Source: Paenibacillus sp. sptzw28 (GTDB taxonomy: Bacteria; Bacillota; Bacilli; Paenibacillales; Paenibacillaceae). From it: DNA of 64,000 nt. The stretch is taken from contig NZ_CP080545.1 in the NCBI RefSeq assembly GCF_019550795.1, forward strand, positions 389,001 through 453,000, read 5' to 3'. This document shows positions 8,237 through 17,386 of the stretch, in pieces (within the stretch, counting starts at the first letter, position 1; every line of letters begins with the position of its first letter). Under the pieces are notes generated by a model. The model saw nothing but the letters and a program-made list of their open reading frames with translations. It was not told the DNA's origin and made no database searches. A program made the position numbers and the translations under genes.

Positions 8237-9283
8237 TTACTTCTGCATGCCGAGTGCGGTGAGCAGCTCCTGGACATCCTTCTCCTGGCTGTCCAAGAAT
8301 GCTTTGAAATCGGCTGAATTTTTATATTCGCTTTCCCAATCGTTGGCTTTAAGCTCTGCTTTCCATACATCATTCTCTGAAAGAGCTTTAAGCTTGGCAT
8401 CCCAGTAAGCGACTTGATCCGCGGTCATTTCTTTGGGACCGAGCACGCCGCGCCAAATCGTAAAGTCCGCGTCGATACCGAGCTCTTTCAAGGTCGGGAT
8501 ATCCTTGTAATCCCCGCCGAGTCTTTCAGTCGATGTAACGGCAAGAATCTTGATTTTGCCGGCTTTCAGGTAGGAGCCCAGCGACGATACGTCGGTACCG
8601 ATCGCATCTGCGTTATTACCGAGCAGAGCGGCGATCGCTTCGCCTCCTCCGTCGTAGGATACATATTTAACCGATTTCGGATCGATTCCCGATTTAAAGG
8701 CCGGCAGGATGCTGATCAGATGGTCCATGGAACCCGGCGCCGAGCCGCCCGCCATAGTAACCTTGGTCGGGTCGGCTTTAATGGCTTCGACCAGGGATTT
8801 CATATCGTTGAATTTGGAGTCGGCCGGTACGGCGATCGCCCCGTAATCTTTGGTGAGCTGGGCCAGTGGGGTCGTATCCTTGTAACCGTAAGGGCTCGTT
8901 CCTTCTTTCTTAAGATTATTGATCAGAATAGGCGGGGAGCTGACAAATAATTTGTATGGATTATTCTTATCCTTTGTCACATACTCCGCCAGGAATACGA
9001 TACCGCCGCCGCCCGGCTTATTCTCAACCGTCATTGTCTGGTCGACCAGCTTGGTCTCGCCCAGCACCTTGGTTATGGATCTTGCCGTTTTGTCCCAACC
9101 GCCGCCTGCTCCTGAAGGTGCTACCATAACGATCGGTTTCTCGGGATATTTGGAAGCGGAGGCATCTGTGCCTTTGGCTCCCGTATTCGTTCCAGTACTG
9201 GCTCCACTGCTGCACGCTGTAAGACTTACCGCCACGACAGTGCTGATGAGAACTGTTTTCCAATGTATTGTTTTATGACGCAT
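8237..9283 (-). CDS. tctC: Tripartite tricarboxylate transporter, substrate-binding lipoprotein TctC
   Basis: A 348-residue protein of the Bug/TctC family. A lipoprotein signal peptide ends at LTAC with the lipidated Cys24, followed by a Ser/Gly/Thr linker. The mature protein begins YPEKPIVMVAPSGAGGGWD, the conserved first strand and ligand loop of the family; APGSMDHL and TDVSSLGSYLKAGKIK match later family blocks. It captures a carboxylate outside the membrane and delivers it to TctAB. It is the first gene of a five-gene operon and lies divergent to the two-component system. GGGGGA precedes the ATG. Confidence 0.93.
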   Translation of the reverse strand: MRHKTIHWKTVLISTVVAVSLTACSSGASTGTNTGAKGTDASASKYPEKPIVMVAPSGAGGGWDKTARSITKVLGETKLVDQTMTVENKPGGGGIVFLAEYVTKDKNNPYKLFVSSPPILINNLKKEGTSPYGYKDTTPLAQLTKDYGAIAVPADSKFNDMKSLVEAIKADPTKVTMAGGSAPGSMDHLISILPAFKSGIDPKSVKYVSYDGGGEAIAALLGNNADAIGTDVSSLGSYLKAGKIKILAVTSTERLGGDYKDIPTLKELGIDADFTIWRGVLGPKEMTADQVAYWDAKLKALSENDVWKAELKANDWESEYKNSADFKAFLDSQEKDVQELLTALGMQK

Positions 9284-9303
9284 CTGATGATTCCCCCTTA
9301 TGA

Positions 9304-9318
9304 TTGGAAGCGCTTTCT
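9304..9318. promoter_or_regulatory. Probable cre site (CcpA) before tctC
   Basis: TTGGAAGCGCTTTCT contains a 14-bp match to the cre consensus TGWAARCGYTWNCW with one mismatch. It lies 21-35 bp upstream of the tctC start, where CcpA would block transcription of the carboxylate transporter when a preferred sugar is present. Confidence 0.6.
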
Positions 9319-9390
9319 CGCCCCCGTGCTTTCATACTAGCATCCCGGTTTCGTGCTTGGATAGAATAACAACATAAGTTCGAAAATGAC

Positions 9391-9416
9391 CATAAAATGA
9401 ATTTTGTTCATAAAAT
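9391..9416. promoter_or_regulatory. Direct repeat, candidate response-regulator site
   Basis: CATAAAAT occurs at 9391-9398 and again at 9409-9416, an 18-bp spacing, in the intergenic region between tctC and the sensor kinase gene. AT-rich direct repeats are the usual target type of CitB-family regulators; the assignment is inferred. Confidence 0.4.
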
Positions 9417-9515
9417 TTATATGCTGTAAAGGGGCCGAGGCTATGTTTATCAACGATAGTAGAATAAAATAATAGTAATAGCGGTAAGTGAACTCTTCCG
9501 GGAGGAGACAAATGT

Positions 9516-11105
9516 ATGCGGTTACAGACCAGACTGATCCTGCTGATTGGTTCGCTGTTGTTTATTATCATTATTGTTCAGGCGTTTGCTTTCGAGAGGA
9601 TGATCGAGAGTACCCTCAAAGAGCATATCGGTTCTTCAGCGCTCAAGATCGCGAAAACCGTAGCCTCCATGCAGACAATCAGAGATGCCTTCGCAGATAA
9701 GGACCCTTCGAAAATTATTCAGCCGATAGTGGAAAAGATACGTATGGAGACGGATGCCGAATTCATCGTGGTCGGCAACCGCAATGGAATCCGTTACTCT
9801 CATCCGGTACCGGAGCAGATCGGTAAGGAAATGGTGGGCGGCGATAATGGGCCGGTGTTAAAGGGCGAGCCGATTATATCGGAAGCGTTAGGCAGCCTAG
9901 GGCTTTCCTTGCGGGGCAAGGCGCCGGTCTTTGACGCTGATAATAAAGTCATAGGTGTTGTATCGGTTGGTTTTCTGGTGAAGGATATTAATGACAGAGC
10001 TATTATTTACCGCAATAACATTATCGTTCTCGCCATATTGATTCTGCTGCTCGGATGCGTGGGAGCGATCTGGATCGCGAGCGGCGTTAAACGGTCCATA
10101 TTCGGACTGGAGCCCAGGGAAATCGGCCAGCTGTATCAAGAGAAGAGGGCTATTCTCGAATCGATCCATGAAGGAATTATCGCAATCAATAAGGATGGGT
10201 TGATTACGCTGGCAAATCCAACGGCATTGAAGCTGCTTGATTCGGATGAGGAAGCGGAAATTTCGGGGAGACATATTTTAGATGCGCTTCCGGAGTCCCG
10301 TCTGCTCGAAGTCATGAAGAGCGGCACTGCAGAATTTGACAAGGAAATGACGATAAACGGGAATATGGTTGTCGTTAACCGGCTGCCGGTTGTGAATCAT
10401 CAGCATGAGGTTATCGGGGCGGTGTCCAGCTTTCGCAACAAGTCAGAGCTGCTCCGGTTGACGGAAGAATTGACCCAGGTGAAGCGTTACGCAGAGGCGC
10501 TGCGCTCGCAGACCCACGAATATTCGAACAAGCTGTATACGATATACGGCCTCATTCAATTGGAATCGTATCAAGAAGCGATGCACCTGATTACGCATGA
10601 AACGAACGTTCATCAGAACCTCATTCAGTTTCTGCTGAAGGAGGTTCCCGATCCGACGCTTGCGGGCATTCTGATCGGCAAGTTCAACCGCGCCAATGAG
10701 CTTAAGGTGGAGCTTGAAATCGACAAGGATAGCTCGTTTCAAGATATACCCGATTCGGTAAGCCGCAGCTACCTGGTCACCATTATCGGCAACCTGATCG
10801 ACAATTCACTGGAGGCTGTCATCGCTGCCGGCCATGATGAGAAGAAGGTGAAGATATTCTTGACTGACCTGGGAGACGATTTGATTATAGAGGTAGAAGA
10901 TAACGGGATCGGTATACCCCAGGAAGCTGCGGGGAGGCTATTCGAGCTCGGTTTCTCCACGAAGGGCGAGGCGAATCGGGGGTACGGCCTTGCATTGGTG
11001 CAGCAGGCAGCAGCGCAGCTGAAAGGCAACATCACATTCGGAGCCCTTCCGCAGGGAGGTACGATCTTCACGGTGGCCATTCCGAAGGAAAGGAGCAAGG
11101 TATGA
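9516..11105 (+). CDS. CitA/DcuS-family sensor histidine kinase
   Basis: A 529-residue kinase. A membrane helix (about 8-28), an extracytoplasmic sensor domain with the PASTA/PDC-type ending APVFDADNKVIGVVSVGF, a second membrane helix (about 168-190), a cytoplasmic PAS domain (about 210-310), a Spo0B-like phosphoacceptor helix with THEYSNKLYTIYGLIQL (His334), and a HATPase domain with NLIDNSLEA, DNGIGI and GYGLALV. The family senses citrate, malate or other carboxylates. Its position divergent from tctCBA fits control of that operon. GGAGG lies 10 bp before the ATG. It overlaps the response regulator gene by 4 bp. Confidence 0.92.
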   Translation: MRLQTRLILLIGSLLFIIIIVQAFAFERMIESTLKEHIGSSALKIAKTVASMQTIRDAFADKDPSKIIQPIVEKIRMETDAEFIVVGNRNGIRYSHPVPEQIGKEMVGGDNGPVLKGEPIISEALGSLGLSLRGKAPVFDADNKVIGVVSVGFLVKDINDRAIIYRNNIIVLAILILLLGCVGAIWIASGVKRSIFGLEPREIGQLYQEKRAILESIHEGIIAINKDGLITLANPTALKLLDSDEEAEISGRHILDALPESRLLEVMKSGTAEFDKEMTINGNMVVVNRLPVVNHQHEVIGAVSSFRNKSELLRLTEELTQVKRYAEALRSQTHEYSNKLYTIYGLIQLESYQEAMHLITHETNVHQNLIQFLLKEVPDPTLAGILIGKFNRANELKVELEIDKDSSFQDIPDSVSRSYLVTIIGNLIDNSLEAVIAAGHDEKKVKIFLTDLGDDLIIEVEDNGIGIPQEAAGRLFELGFSTKGEANRGYGLALVQQAAAQLKGNITFGALPQGGTIFTVAIPKERSKV

Positions 11106-11791
11106 TCCGGGTGCTGGTTATTGAGGATGATGTTCGAATTGCACAGATTAACCGCCGGTTTGTAGAGAAGGTGGACGGGTTTGAAGTGGTTGGAATTGCC
11201 ACGAACGGGCAGGAGGCGCATGAGCATCTGGAGATTTTGACGCCGGACTTGGTGCTGCTGGATTTGCATTTTCCGGATATGAACGGACTTGATCTCCTGA
11301 AGCATATTCATCAGAACCATCCGCAGACGGATGTGATCATTATTACCGCGGCCAAGGAATTCGATGCCGTAAAGGCGGCTATTCGCGGCGGGGTGTATGA
11401 TTTTATGATTAAGCCGGTAGTCTTCGAAAGATTTCAGGAGAAGCTGGCTTCTTACCAGAAATACCGGCAGAAGATGAATCAGCTGGAGGGTGGCGGCAAG
11501 CAGGTAGACCAGGAAGGGATCGACCAGCTTCTGTGGGGAATGAGTAAGGCAGGAGACAGGGATTCTTATCTCCCTAAGGGAATTGACAAGCTTACATTGG
11601 AGAAGATTACTTCTTTCATTCATCAGGGAAAGGAAGAATTGACTGCGGAGGAGCTGGGGCGAAGGGTCGGAGTGAGCCGTACGACCGCCAGGCGGTATCT
11701 GGAGTATTTCGTATCCAAAGGCGAACTCGTCGCCGATATTTCCTATGGCACGGTTGGAAGACCGGAGAGGGTGTATAAAAGCACCCGGTAA
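11102..11791 (+). CDS. CitB/DctR-family response regulator
   Basis: A 229-residue regulator with an N-terminal receiver domain (acidic pocket Asp9/Asp10, phosphorylated Asp54 in LVLLDLHFPD, Lys103-region KPV) and a C-terminal helix-turn-helix with LTAEELGRRVGVSRTTARRYLEYFV. This is the CitB/DpiA architecture that pairs with CitA-type kinases. The ATG overlaps the kinase stop as ATGA, so the two are translationally coupled. Likely target: the tctCBA-terC operon next door. Confidence 0.92.
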   Translation: MIRVLVIEDDVRIAQINRRFVEKVDGFEVVGIATNGQEAHEHLEILTPDLVLLDLHFPDMNGLDLLKHIHQNHPQTDVIIITAAKEFDAVKAAIRGGVYDFMIKPVVFERFQEKLASYQKYRQKMNQLEGGGKQVDQEGIDQLLWGMSKAGDRDSYLPKGIDKLTLEKITSFIHQGKEELTAEELGRRVGVSRTTARRYLEYFVSKGELVADISYGTVGRPERVYKSTR

Positions 11792-11814
11792 AGGATCAAA
11801 TGCTCCAAGCGAGT

Positions 11815-11860
11815 GGACAGAGTCTGCAGATTCATATCTGCTCCTCTGTCCTATTTTGTT
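11815..11860 (+). terminator. Terminator after the two-component operon
   Basis: Nested stems GGACAGAG/CTCTGTCC and GCAGAT/ATCTGC followed by TATTTTGTTTG, 24 bp after the response-regulator stop. Confidence 0.7.
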
Positions 11861-12001
11861 TGTTCACTGGATTATTTACGAATGTGCATAAATCTAACAT
11901 TACTTTCAAAGGATAAGCCTATCATGAAGCTGTTTTGCATTGCCTAGATGAAGCAGGGAATACTGGAGATGCGATCCATAAGGCAAAAGAAGGAATTGGA
12001 T

Positions 12002-13600
12002 ATGAAAAAATATATGAAGAAATGGATGAGATCGTCCCGCAGTCATAAGCCAACTCAGGAGTTGAATCCCGTGTCCGAGCCGAAAATGGTCATGAATGAT
12101 AAATTAGACGCCAACCGGGAACAATTGGAAAAGACGTTCGAGAATTGTTCGGATATCGCACTTCAATCATTGGTTCTATTTGGAAAACAAACATTGATGG
12201 TGTATGTAGACGGAATGGTTGATAAGATGCTTCTCGAACATGAATTATTGCAAACGGTGCGGGACAACGAAAGTAAATGCGAAGCTAAATCGCTTTTGAG
12301 CTTGGCCGAACAATTGAGGCATACGCTGAGAGTAGGGCAAATCCGTACGGCAGACACGTTCGATGCTCTTGTTAAAGGTGTGCTTGACGGGGGTGTGGCA
12401 ATTGTTCTCGACGGTGAGCCCAGTGTATTGATCGTCGGCTTGGAGCGTCTTCCATCGCGTAGTGTGGAGGAGCCGGAGGCAGAACCGCTTATTCGAGGAC
12501 CGCGTGAAGGATTTATTGAACAGGTCCAAACCAATATAATTTTGCTTCGCAAACGTTTGAAGACACCGCGTTTCAAGATTGAGTCGTTTACAGTCGGAGA
12601 ACTTACACAGACGAAGGTGGCAGTCGTTTACATCGATGGGATTGCGACGGATTCCGTCGTTCAGGAAGTACGTGAGCGCATAACGCAAATCGAGATCGAC
12701 GGGGTGATCGAGTCCAATTATATCGAAGAATTCATTGAAGATATGCCCTTCTCTCCGTTTCCGCAAGTGCATACCACAGAGCGACCGGATATTGTTGCGG
12801 CTAATTTGCTCGAAGGCAAGATAGCAATTCTGGTTGACGGCTCGCCAGCCGCGCTCATTGTGCCGATCACATTCTGGAACTTGCTGCTAAGTGCAGAAGA
12901 TTACTACGAACGGTTCTTAATTCCGACATTCATTCGTTATATACGTTTTGGGTTTATCTTAATTTCTCTTTTTCTTCCTTCGCTATATGTGGCGGTTGCA
13001 GCATTTCATCCGGAGATGATCCCTACGAATCTGCTGTTAAGTATTGCGGGAGCTCGTGAAGCGAGTCCATTCCCGGCACTTGCAGAAGCGCTATTAATGG
13101 AAATAACGTTCGAGGGACTGCGTGAAGCGGGCGTTCGTTTGCCGAGGCAGGTTGGTTCTGCTGTCAGTATTGTAGGGGGTCTTGTAATCGGACAGGCGGC
13201 GGTGCAAGCAGGTATCGTTTCCGCACCGATGGTTATCGTCGTCTCGATTACGGCCATTGCCAATTTTACCATACCCCGGTTTAATTTTGCTTTCAGCACC
13301 CGCCTTCTGCGCTTTCCGCTCATTCTGCTGGCAGGGACGCTCGGTCTTTACGGCATTGGGCTGGGATTTGTTTGTATACTGATTCACTTAAATTCATTAC
13401 GATCGTTTGGAATTCCATATTTTGAACCGGTCGCGCCGCTGTCTATAGGCGGATTGAAAGATATTCTGTTCCGTGCGCCGCACTGGGCAATGAAACTGCG
13501 ACCTCGGCTGACAGGCTATAACGAGCCTCTACGCGTTCCTTCGGGTCAACGACCAGGTCCAAATCAAAGCCATGAGACGGATAAGAAGGAAGGTCAATAA
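12002..13600 (+). CDS. Spore germinant receptor subunit A (GerA family)
   Basis: A 532-residue GerA-family A subunit. The N-terminal half is soluble and contains the family blocks LIRGPREGFIE and FPQVHTTERPD; the C-terminal half carries about five membrane helices including PSLYVAVAAFHPEMIPT and VSAPMVIVVSITAIANF. A subunits sit in the spore inner membrane and with B and C subunits sense germinants. I start at ATG 12002 because AAGGA lies 7 bp upstream; an in-frame ATG exists 54 bp earlier without good support. The operon is A-C-B plus a small fourth gene. Confidence 0.92.
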   Translation: MKKYMKKWMRSSRSHKPTQELNPVSEPKMVMNDKLDANREQLEKTFENCSDIALQSLVLFGKQTLMVYVDGMVDKMLLEHELLQTVRDNESKCEAKSLLSLAEQLRHTLRVGQIRTADTFDALVKGVLDGGVAIVLDGEPSVLIVGLERLPSRSVEEPEAEPLIRGPREGFIEQVQTNIILLRKRLKTPRFKIESFTVGELTQTKVAVVYIDGIATDSVVQEVRERITQIEIDGVIESNYIEEFIEDMPFSPFPQVHTTERPDIVAANLLEGKIAILVDGSPAALIVPITFWNLLLSAEDYYERFLIPTFIRYIRFGFILISLFLPSLYVAVAAFHPEMIPTNLLLSIAGAREASPFPALAEALLMEITFEGLREAGVRLPRQVGSAVSIVGGLVIGQAAVQAGIVSAPMVIVVSITAIANFTIPRFNFAFSTRLLRFPLILLAGTLGLYGIGLGFVCILIHLNSLRSFGIPYFEPVAPLSIGGLKDILFRAPHWAMKLRPRLTGYNEPLRVPSGQRPGPNQSHETDKKEGQ

Positions 13601-13601
13601 G

Positions 13602-14780
13602 ATGCGCAGAGGGATAATCAGTGCTTTGCTTATTGTATTGGCGATGGTATGCGCAGGCTGCAAGGATCGTATGGAGATCAACGATATTGCGATGGTGATG
13701 GCTACTTCCATCGATCTAAAGGATGATGGCAGTTATGTGGGCATGATTCAAGTCGCTGTGCCTGCTCGCCAGATCGGAAATGTTTCGCAAGGTCGCAATA
13801 ATTATTTCATTGAAGCGGGAACAGGTAAAAACGCTCAGGAAATCATGGAGCAATTGCAGGGTAAACTATCCAGAAGGTTGTTCATCTCCCACCGACGCGT
13901 ATTGTTGATCGGAGAGAAGCTCGCAAGGAAAGGGATCAAAGAAATCCTGGATCACTTTTCTCGGAACCCAAAAACACGGCTCCGTACTTTTGTACTCATT
14001 GTCAAAGAGCAGGAGGGGAGAGATGCGATTAAGGTTGATTACCCGCTGGAGTTCTTCCCAACTGAAGCGGTGCGTGAGATGGAAATTCTTCTCGGGCGTA
14101 CGGCTGTCACAATACGCGATCTGCTGAACACAGCTTCCGGAGAAGGCATCGAACCGGTCATGGGGGCGATCGAGTTGGTACCGGGTCAGCAAATAGGCAG
14201 CGAAAAAAGTAAAAACAAGCTTACGTTTAAATTAAATCATTCTGCGATATTTAAAAATTTGAAACTTGTGGGCTATCTAAATAATTTTGATTCCCAGCTT
14301 ATGCTATGGGTAACGGGAAAATTGAAAAGAGGTGTAATGACCCTGCAGCTGCCGGAACACAAAGGTAACGTCGGTGTAATATTGCACAGCACCAGTCGGG
14401 AGATAGTACCGAAGGTTAAAGGAGGTAAGGTAAGCTTCACCGTTCATTTAAAAGGAACAGGAACGTTGGAAGAGAACAATACTCAACTTGATTTCTCGAA
14501 TCCGAATTATTATCACTTGGTGGAAGATACGTTAAAGAGGGTGGTTCGCAAGGATACACAGAAGATGATTGCGAATGTGCAGAAGAAATACGCAGCCGAT
14601 ATTTTCGGGTTCGGTGACCAGCTTCATAAGAAGAACAATAAAGAGTGGCAAAAACTCAAGCTGAAGTGGGACAAGAAATTCGTGAAAGCTGTCGTTACAG
14701 TCGATGTGGATTTTGTTTTAACACGTGCAGGCATGTCTGGCCCACCGGTGCATTTGAGGGAGCTGGAGATAGTCAAATGA
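13602..14780 (+). CDS. Spore germinant receptor lipoprotein subunit C (GerC family)
   Basis: A 392-residue Ger(x)C-family lipoprotein. A short signal peptide leads to a lipobox-like CAGC with Cys20; then DRMEINDIAMVMATSIDL, the conserved start of the family, and later LSRRLFISHRRVLLIGEKLA. The C subunit is attached by lipid to the outer face of the spore inner membrane and is part of the germinosome. It starts 1 bp after the gerA stop with GAAGGAAGG as ribosome binding site inside the end of gerA. Confidence 0.92.
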   Translation: MRRGIISALLIVLAMVCAGCKDRMEINDIAMVMATSIDLKDDGSYVGMIQVAVPARQIGNVSQGRNNYFIEAGTGKNAQEIMEQLQGKLSRRLFISHRRVLLIGEKLARKGIKEILDHFSRNPKTRLRTFVLIVKEQEGRDAIKVDYPLEFFPTEAVREMEILLGRTAVTIRDLLNTASGEGIEPVMGAIELVPGQQIGSEKSKNKLTFKLNHSAIFKNLKLVGYLNNFDSQLMLWVTGKLKRGVMTLQLPEHKGNVGVILHSTSREIVPKVKGGKVSFTVHLKGTGTLEENNTQLDFSNPNYYHLVEDTLKRVVRKDTQKMIANVQKKYAADIFGFGDQLHKKNNKEWQKLKLKWDKKFVKAVVTVDVDFVLTRAGMSGPPVHLRELEIVK

Positions 14781-14847
14781 GGGCTGGAGAGATTTAAAAC
14801 CGTCATCTTTAAAGGTTTTAGGCGGGTATGGAAGGAGTCAAAGTGAA

Positions 14848-15948
14848 ATGAAACATTCAATCGAACAGCTTTCCAGCAGTGGACTTACAGCTTTGATGAT
14901 TATGTGGATAGTCGGAACCCCGCTAACAGTGCCTCTTGCCGCCGTAGCCGGACACGATGCTTGGATTTCCATTATTTTGGGCGTCATTGTATCCTATGGT
15001 ATTATTTGGATGTATACGCATCTTTGCCAGCTATATCCTGGCAGGACTCTCGTTGAGATCGCTGAAGTATTGTTCGGTGTTTGGGCCGGGCGCCTTATCG
15101 GCTTCATCTATGCTTGGTACAGCTTCCATCTCGCGGTTCTCGTCTTAAAAAACTTTTATGAATATATCTTGATCATTGCACTGCCCGAGACGTCGCCCCT
15201 CATGATCGCTGCTACGATGACTGCGATTGTTTTATGGGCGGCTTATGCCGGTATGGAAGTGCTTTCCCGCTGCTCGATATCACTTCTTCTTCTTGTATTG
15301 GTGGAAGCAATGCTTTCCATGCTAATGATAAAGGATCTCCAGCCTGAAAATCTGCTGCCTGTAGTCGATCGCGGTTGGATGCCGATATTGGAAGGAATGA
15401 CGGAGCTGGTTGGATTTCCGTTCGGAGAAACCATTGTGTTTGCAATGATTATTCCGCAAATTAACAAGATCGGACAGGCGAAGAAAACAGTGTTGTGGGC
15501 GCTTCTAATCTCAGGTATTATGCTGCTTCTCAGCAACGTTCGAAATACTTTGGTACTGGGAAATATATCGTCGAAATTGCTCTTCCCGAGTTACACGGCC
15601 TATCAGTATATTTCCGTTGCAGAATTCCTTGAACGCGTAGAACCGATAACCATCATTACTTTTTTATTGGGGGCATTTGTCAAAATAAGCGTATGTCTCT
15701 ATGCAAGCGCAAAATCGTTTTCGTCAGCGTTGCCCGGCAAACAGTACCGCTTATATCTTATTCCGTTGAGTCTGTTAATGCTGGAATTTTCACTCTTTTT
15801 TTATAAAAACAACATGGAAATGATCAAATTTGCAACAAAAATATGGCAGTGGTATTCCATACCGTTTCAAATCATTATTCCGTTAGCTATGCTGCTGACT
15901 GCGCTTGTCATCAAACGAAAACGCACGCTGTCTTTGACGGAACCATAA
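14848..15948 (+). CDS. Spore germinant receptor permease subunit B (GerB family)
   Basis: A 366-residue protein with about ten membrane helices of the amino-acid permease-related GerB/spore permease family. It contains IVGTPLTVPLAAVAGHDAWIS near the N-terminus and QLYPGRTLVEIAEVLFG. The B subunit forms the probable germinant-binding permease part of the receptor. AAGGAGTC precedes the ATG by 8 bp. A 67-bp gap to gerC holds no separate gene. Confidence 0.92.
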   Translation: MKHSIEQLSSSGLTALMIMWIVGTPLTVPLAAVAGHDAWISIILGVIVSYGIIWMYTHLCQLYPGRTLVEIAEVLFGVWAGRLIGFIYAWYSFHLAVLVLKNFYEYILIIALPETSPLMIAATMTAIVLWAAYAGMEVLSRCSISLLLLVLVEAMLSMLMIKDLQPENLLPVVDRGWMPILEGMTELVGFPFGETIVFAMIIPQINKIGQAKKTVLWALLISGIMLLLSNVRNTLVLGNISSKLLFPSYTAYQYISVAEFLERVEPITIITFLLGAFVKISVCLYASAKSFSSALPGKQYRLYLIPLSLLMLEFSLFFYKNNMEMIKFATKIWQWYSIPFQIIIPLAMLLTALVIKRKRTLSLTEP

Positions 15949-15968
15949 CGGTTGGAGGTGACCTGGCA

Positions 15969-16202
15969 ATGATTGTTATAACCATTGCATTATTCCTGCT
16001 TTTTGTCGCATATTTGTCATTTTGGCAATTTCGCGCTTTGCATGGAAAGACGAAGATAGAAATAATCGTTAATATTGGGTTGATGCTGACCGCCGCAGTG
16101 ATTGGGACTCTGCTCATTGCCGATGTAGATATACCGAGTCCGGCCGTCCCGCTTGCGGCAATCTTCGAACCGATAGGAAAGTGGATTTTTCCTGCACCGT
16201 AA
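15969..16202 (+). CDS. Small membrane protein, probable GerX D-type subunit
   Basis: A 77-residue protein starting at ATG 15969 with a strong GGAGGTGACC site 9 bp upstream. It has a membrane helix at about residues 2-19, a second at about 30-48, and a short hydrophobic end with PLAAIFEPIGKWIF. It lies 20 bp after gerB and is surely the fourth gene of the operon. Small two-helix D subunits are known next to several GerA-type operons in Bacillus and modulate germination; I infer the same role from position and topology. Confidence 0.75.
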   Translation: MIVITIALFLLFVAYLSFWQFRALHGKTKIEIIVNIGLMLTAAVIGTLLIADVDIPSPAVPLAAIFEPIGKWIFPAP

Positions 16203-16252
16203 CAACTGCAGTCTGGAAATCGCATTCCTCTGCCCAAACACTATGCCGCGAG

Positions 16253-17353
16253 TTAAGGCGTACTGGCTTGGGTTTTTCTCCGTTTAATCGTTCCCACGAT
16301 AAGCAGGAGCAATGGCAGACCGATCATATTTACAGGAAACGCAACGGGTATCCAGTAATTGAGTAAATAATTTGAAGTTGCCTCCACAACATTTTTGGGG
16401 AAAAAGGAAAATGCGAGTACAACCGGAGAGACAAACCAGACTAGAACCCTCCAATTTTTGATGTGCAGGAATTGGGCGGTACCATAGCTGGTGATGAATA
16501 AATAAAGGGCCAATTTGATGAACACGCTGGCAACCCAAATCACGATCAAAAGCGGGTCGAAATTTTCAATGAAACCGAATAAAGAGATTTTTCTCGACAT
16601 TTCGAAAAAAGGATACCACATTTTTGGAGCCAAATTAATCCCTACCGTGGCAGTGGCCATTAACATGGAAAGCATGACGAAGAAAGAGGCGGTAATGACT
16701 CCCCAATATGCATAAGGTGCTCCTTTGCGCGGGTGATATAAAAACGATGCGAGCATAAGATATTCGACTGAATGTCCGAGATAGGAGGCGGGGGGGAGCG
16801 CCCCCTTTACGATTCCCTTTATTCCGCTATCCGCGTAGACAGGCAGAAGATTCCTTAAGTCTATAGTGTTGAGGATTCCCAGCAGAGAGACGATGATCAT
16901 CAGAATAATGAGAGGCCCGAGAATTTCACTGCAGCGGGCGATCGTGACAATGCCTCCCGAATTGGCGGCATATGCAATCAGAATGACCATTATCAACATA
17001 ACCGCCCACTTCGGCGTCGCAGGGAGGATCATGATATGGATTACGTCATTAAATTGACGGAGAACGATTGGAAGGATCGTATACCATTGAACCAGATAGA
17101 CAACAACCACGACCTTGCCGGGCCATTTTCCCAGTATCGTTTGGCAGAACTCAATTAAAGTCTGGTCAGGGTAGAGAAGCGTGGTCTTCGTCACAAGAAA
17201 TGTGACAAAGAGAACGATTAATCCGGCAACGATAATAGAGATCCATACATCTTGTTTAGCTGCCTGTATGCTTGGGGTAAGCGTCATGATCAGGGTCATG
17301 CCCAGATCCATGGTGAAGATCATCCAGAACACTTGTAATCCGGTTATTTTCAT
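16253..17353 (-). CDS. Second germinant receptor permease subunit B
   Basis: A 366-residue GerB-family permease with about ten membrane helices, beginning KITGLQVFWMIFTMDLGM and containing TLLYPDQTLIEFCQTILGKWPGK, which matches the same block in the first receptor. Third gene of an A-C-B operon on the minus strand that converges with the first ger operon; the two operons end only 50 bp apart. GAGGGAGGG precedes the ATG. Confidence 0.92.
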   Translation of the reverse strand: MKITGLQVFWMIFTMDLGMTLIMTLTPSIQAAKQDVWISIIVAGLIVLFVTFLVTKTTLLYPDQTLIEFCQTILGKWPGKVVVVVYLVQWYTILPIVLRQFNDVIHIMILPATPKWAVMLIMVILIAYAANSGGIVTIARCSEILGPLIILMIIVSLLGILNTIDLRNLLPVYADSGIKGIVKGALPPASYLGHSVEYLMLASFLYHPRKGAPYAYWGVITASFFVMLSMLMATATVGINLAPKMWYPFFEMSRKISLFGFIENFDPLLIVIWVASVFIKLALYLFITSYGTAQFLHIKNWRVLVWFVSPVVLAFSFFPKNVVEATSNYLLNYWIPVAFPVNMIGLPLLLLIVGTIKRRKTQASTP

Positions 17354-17386
17354 GTCGGCCCTCCCTCAATTTATTGAATAGTGCCC

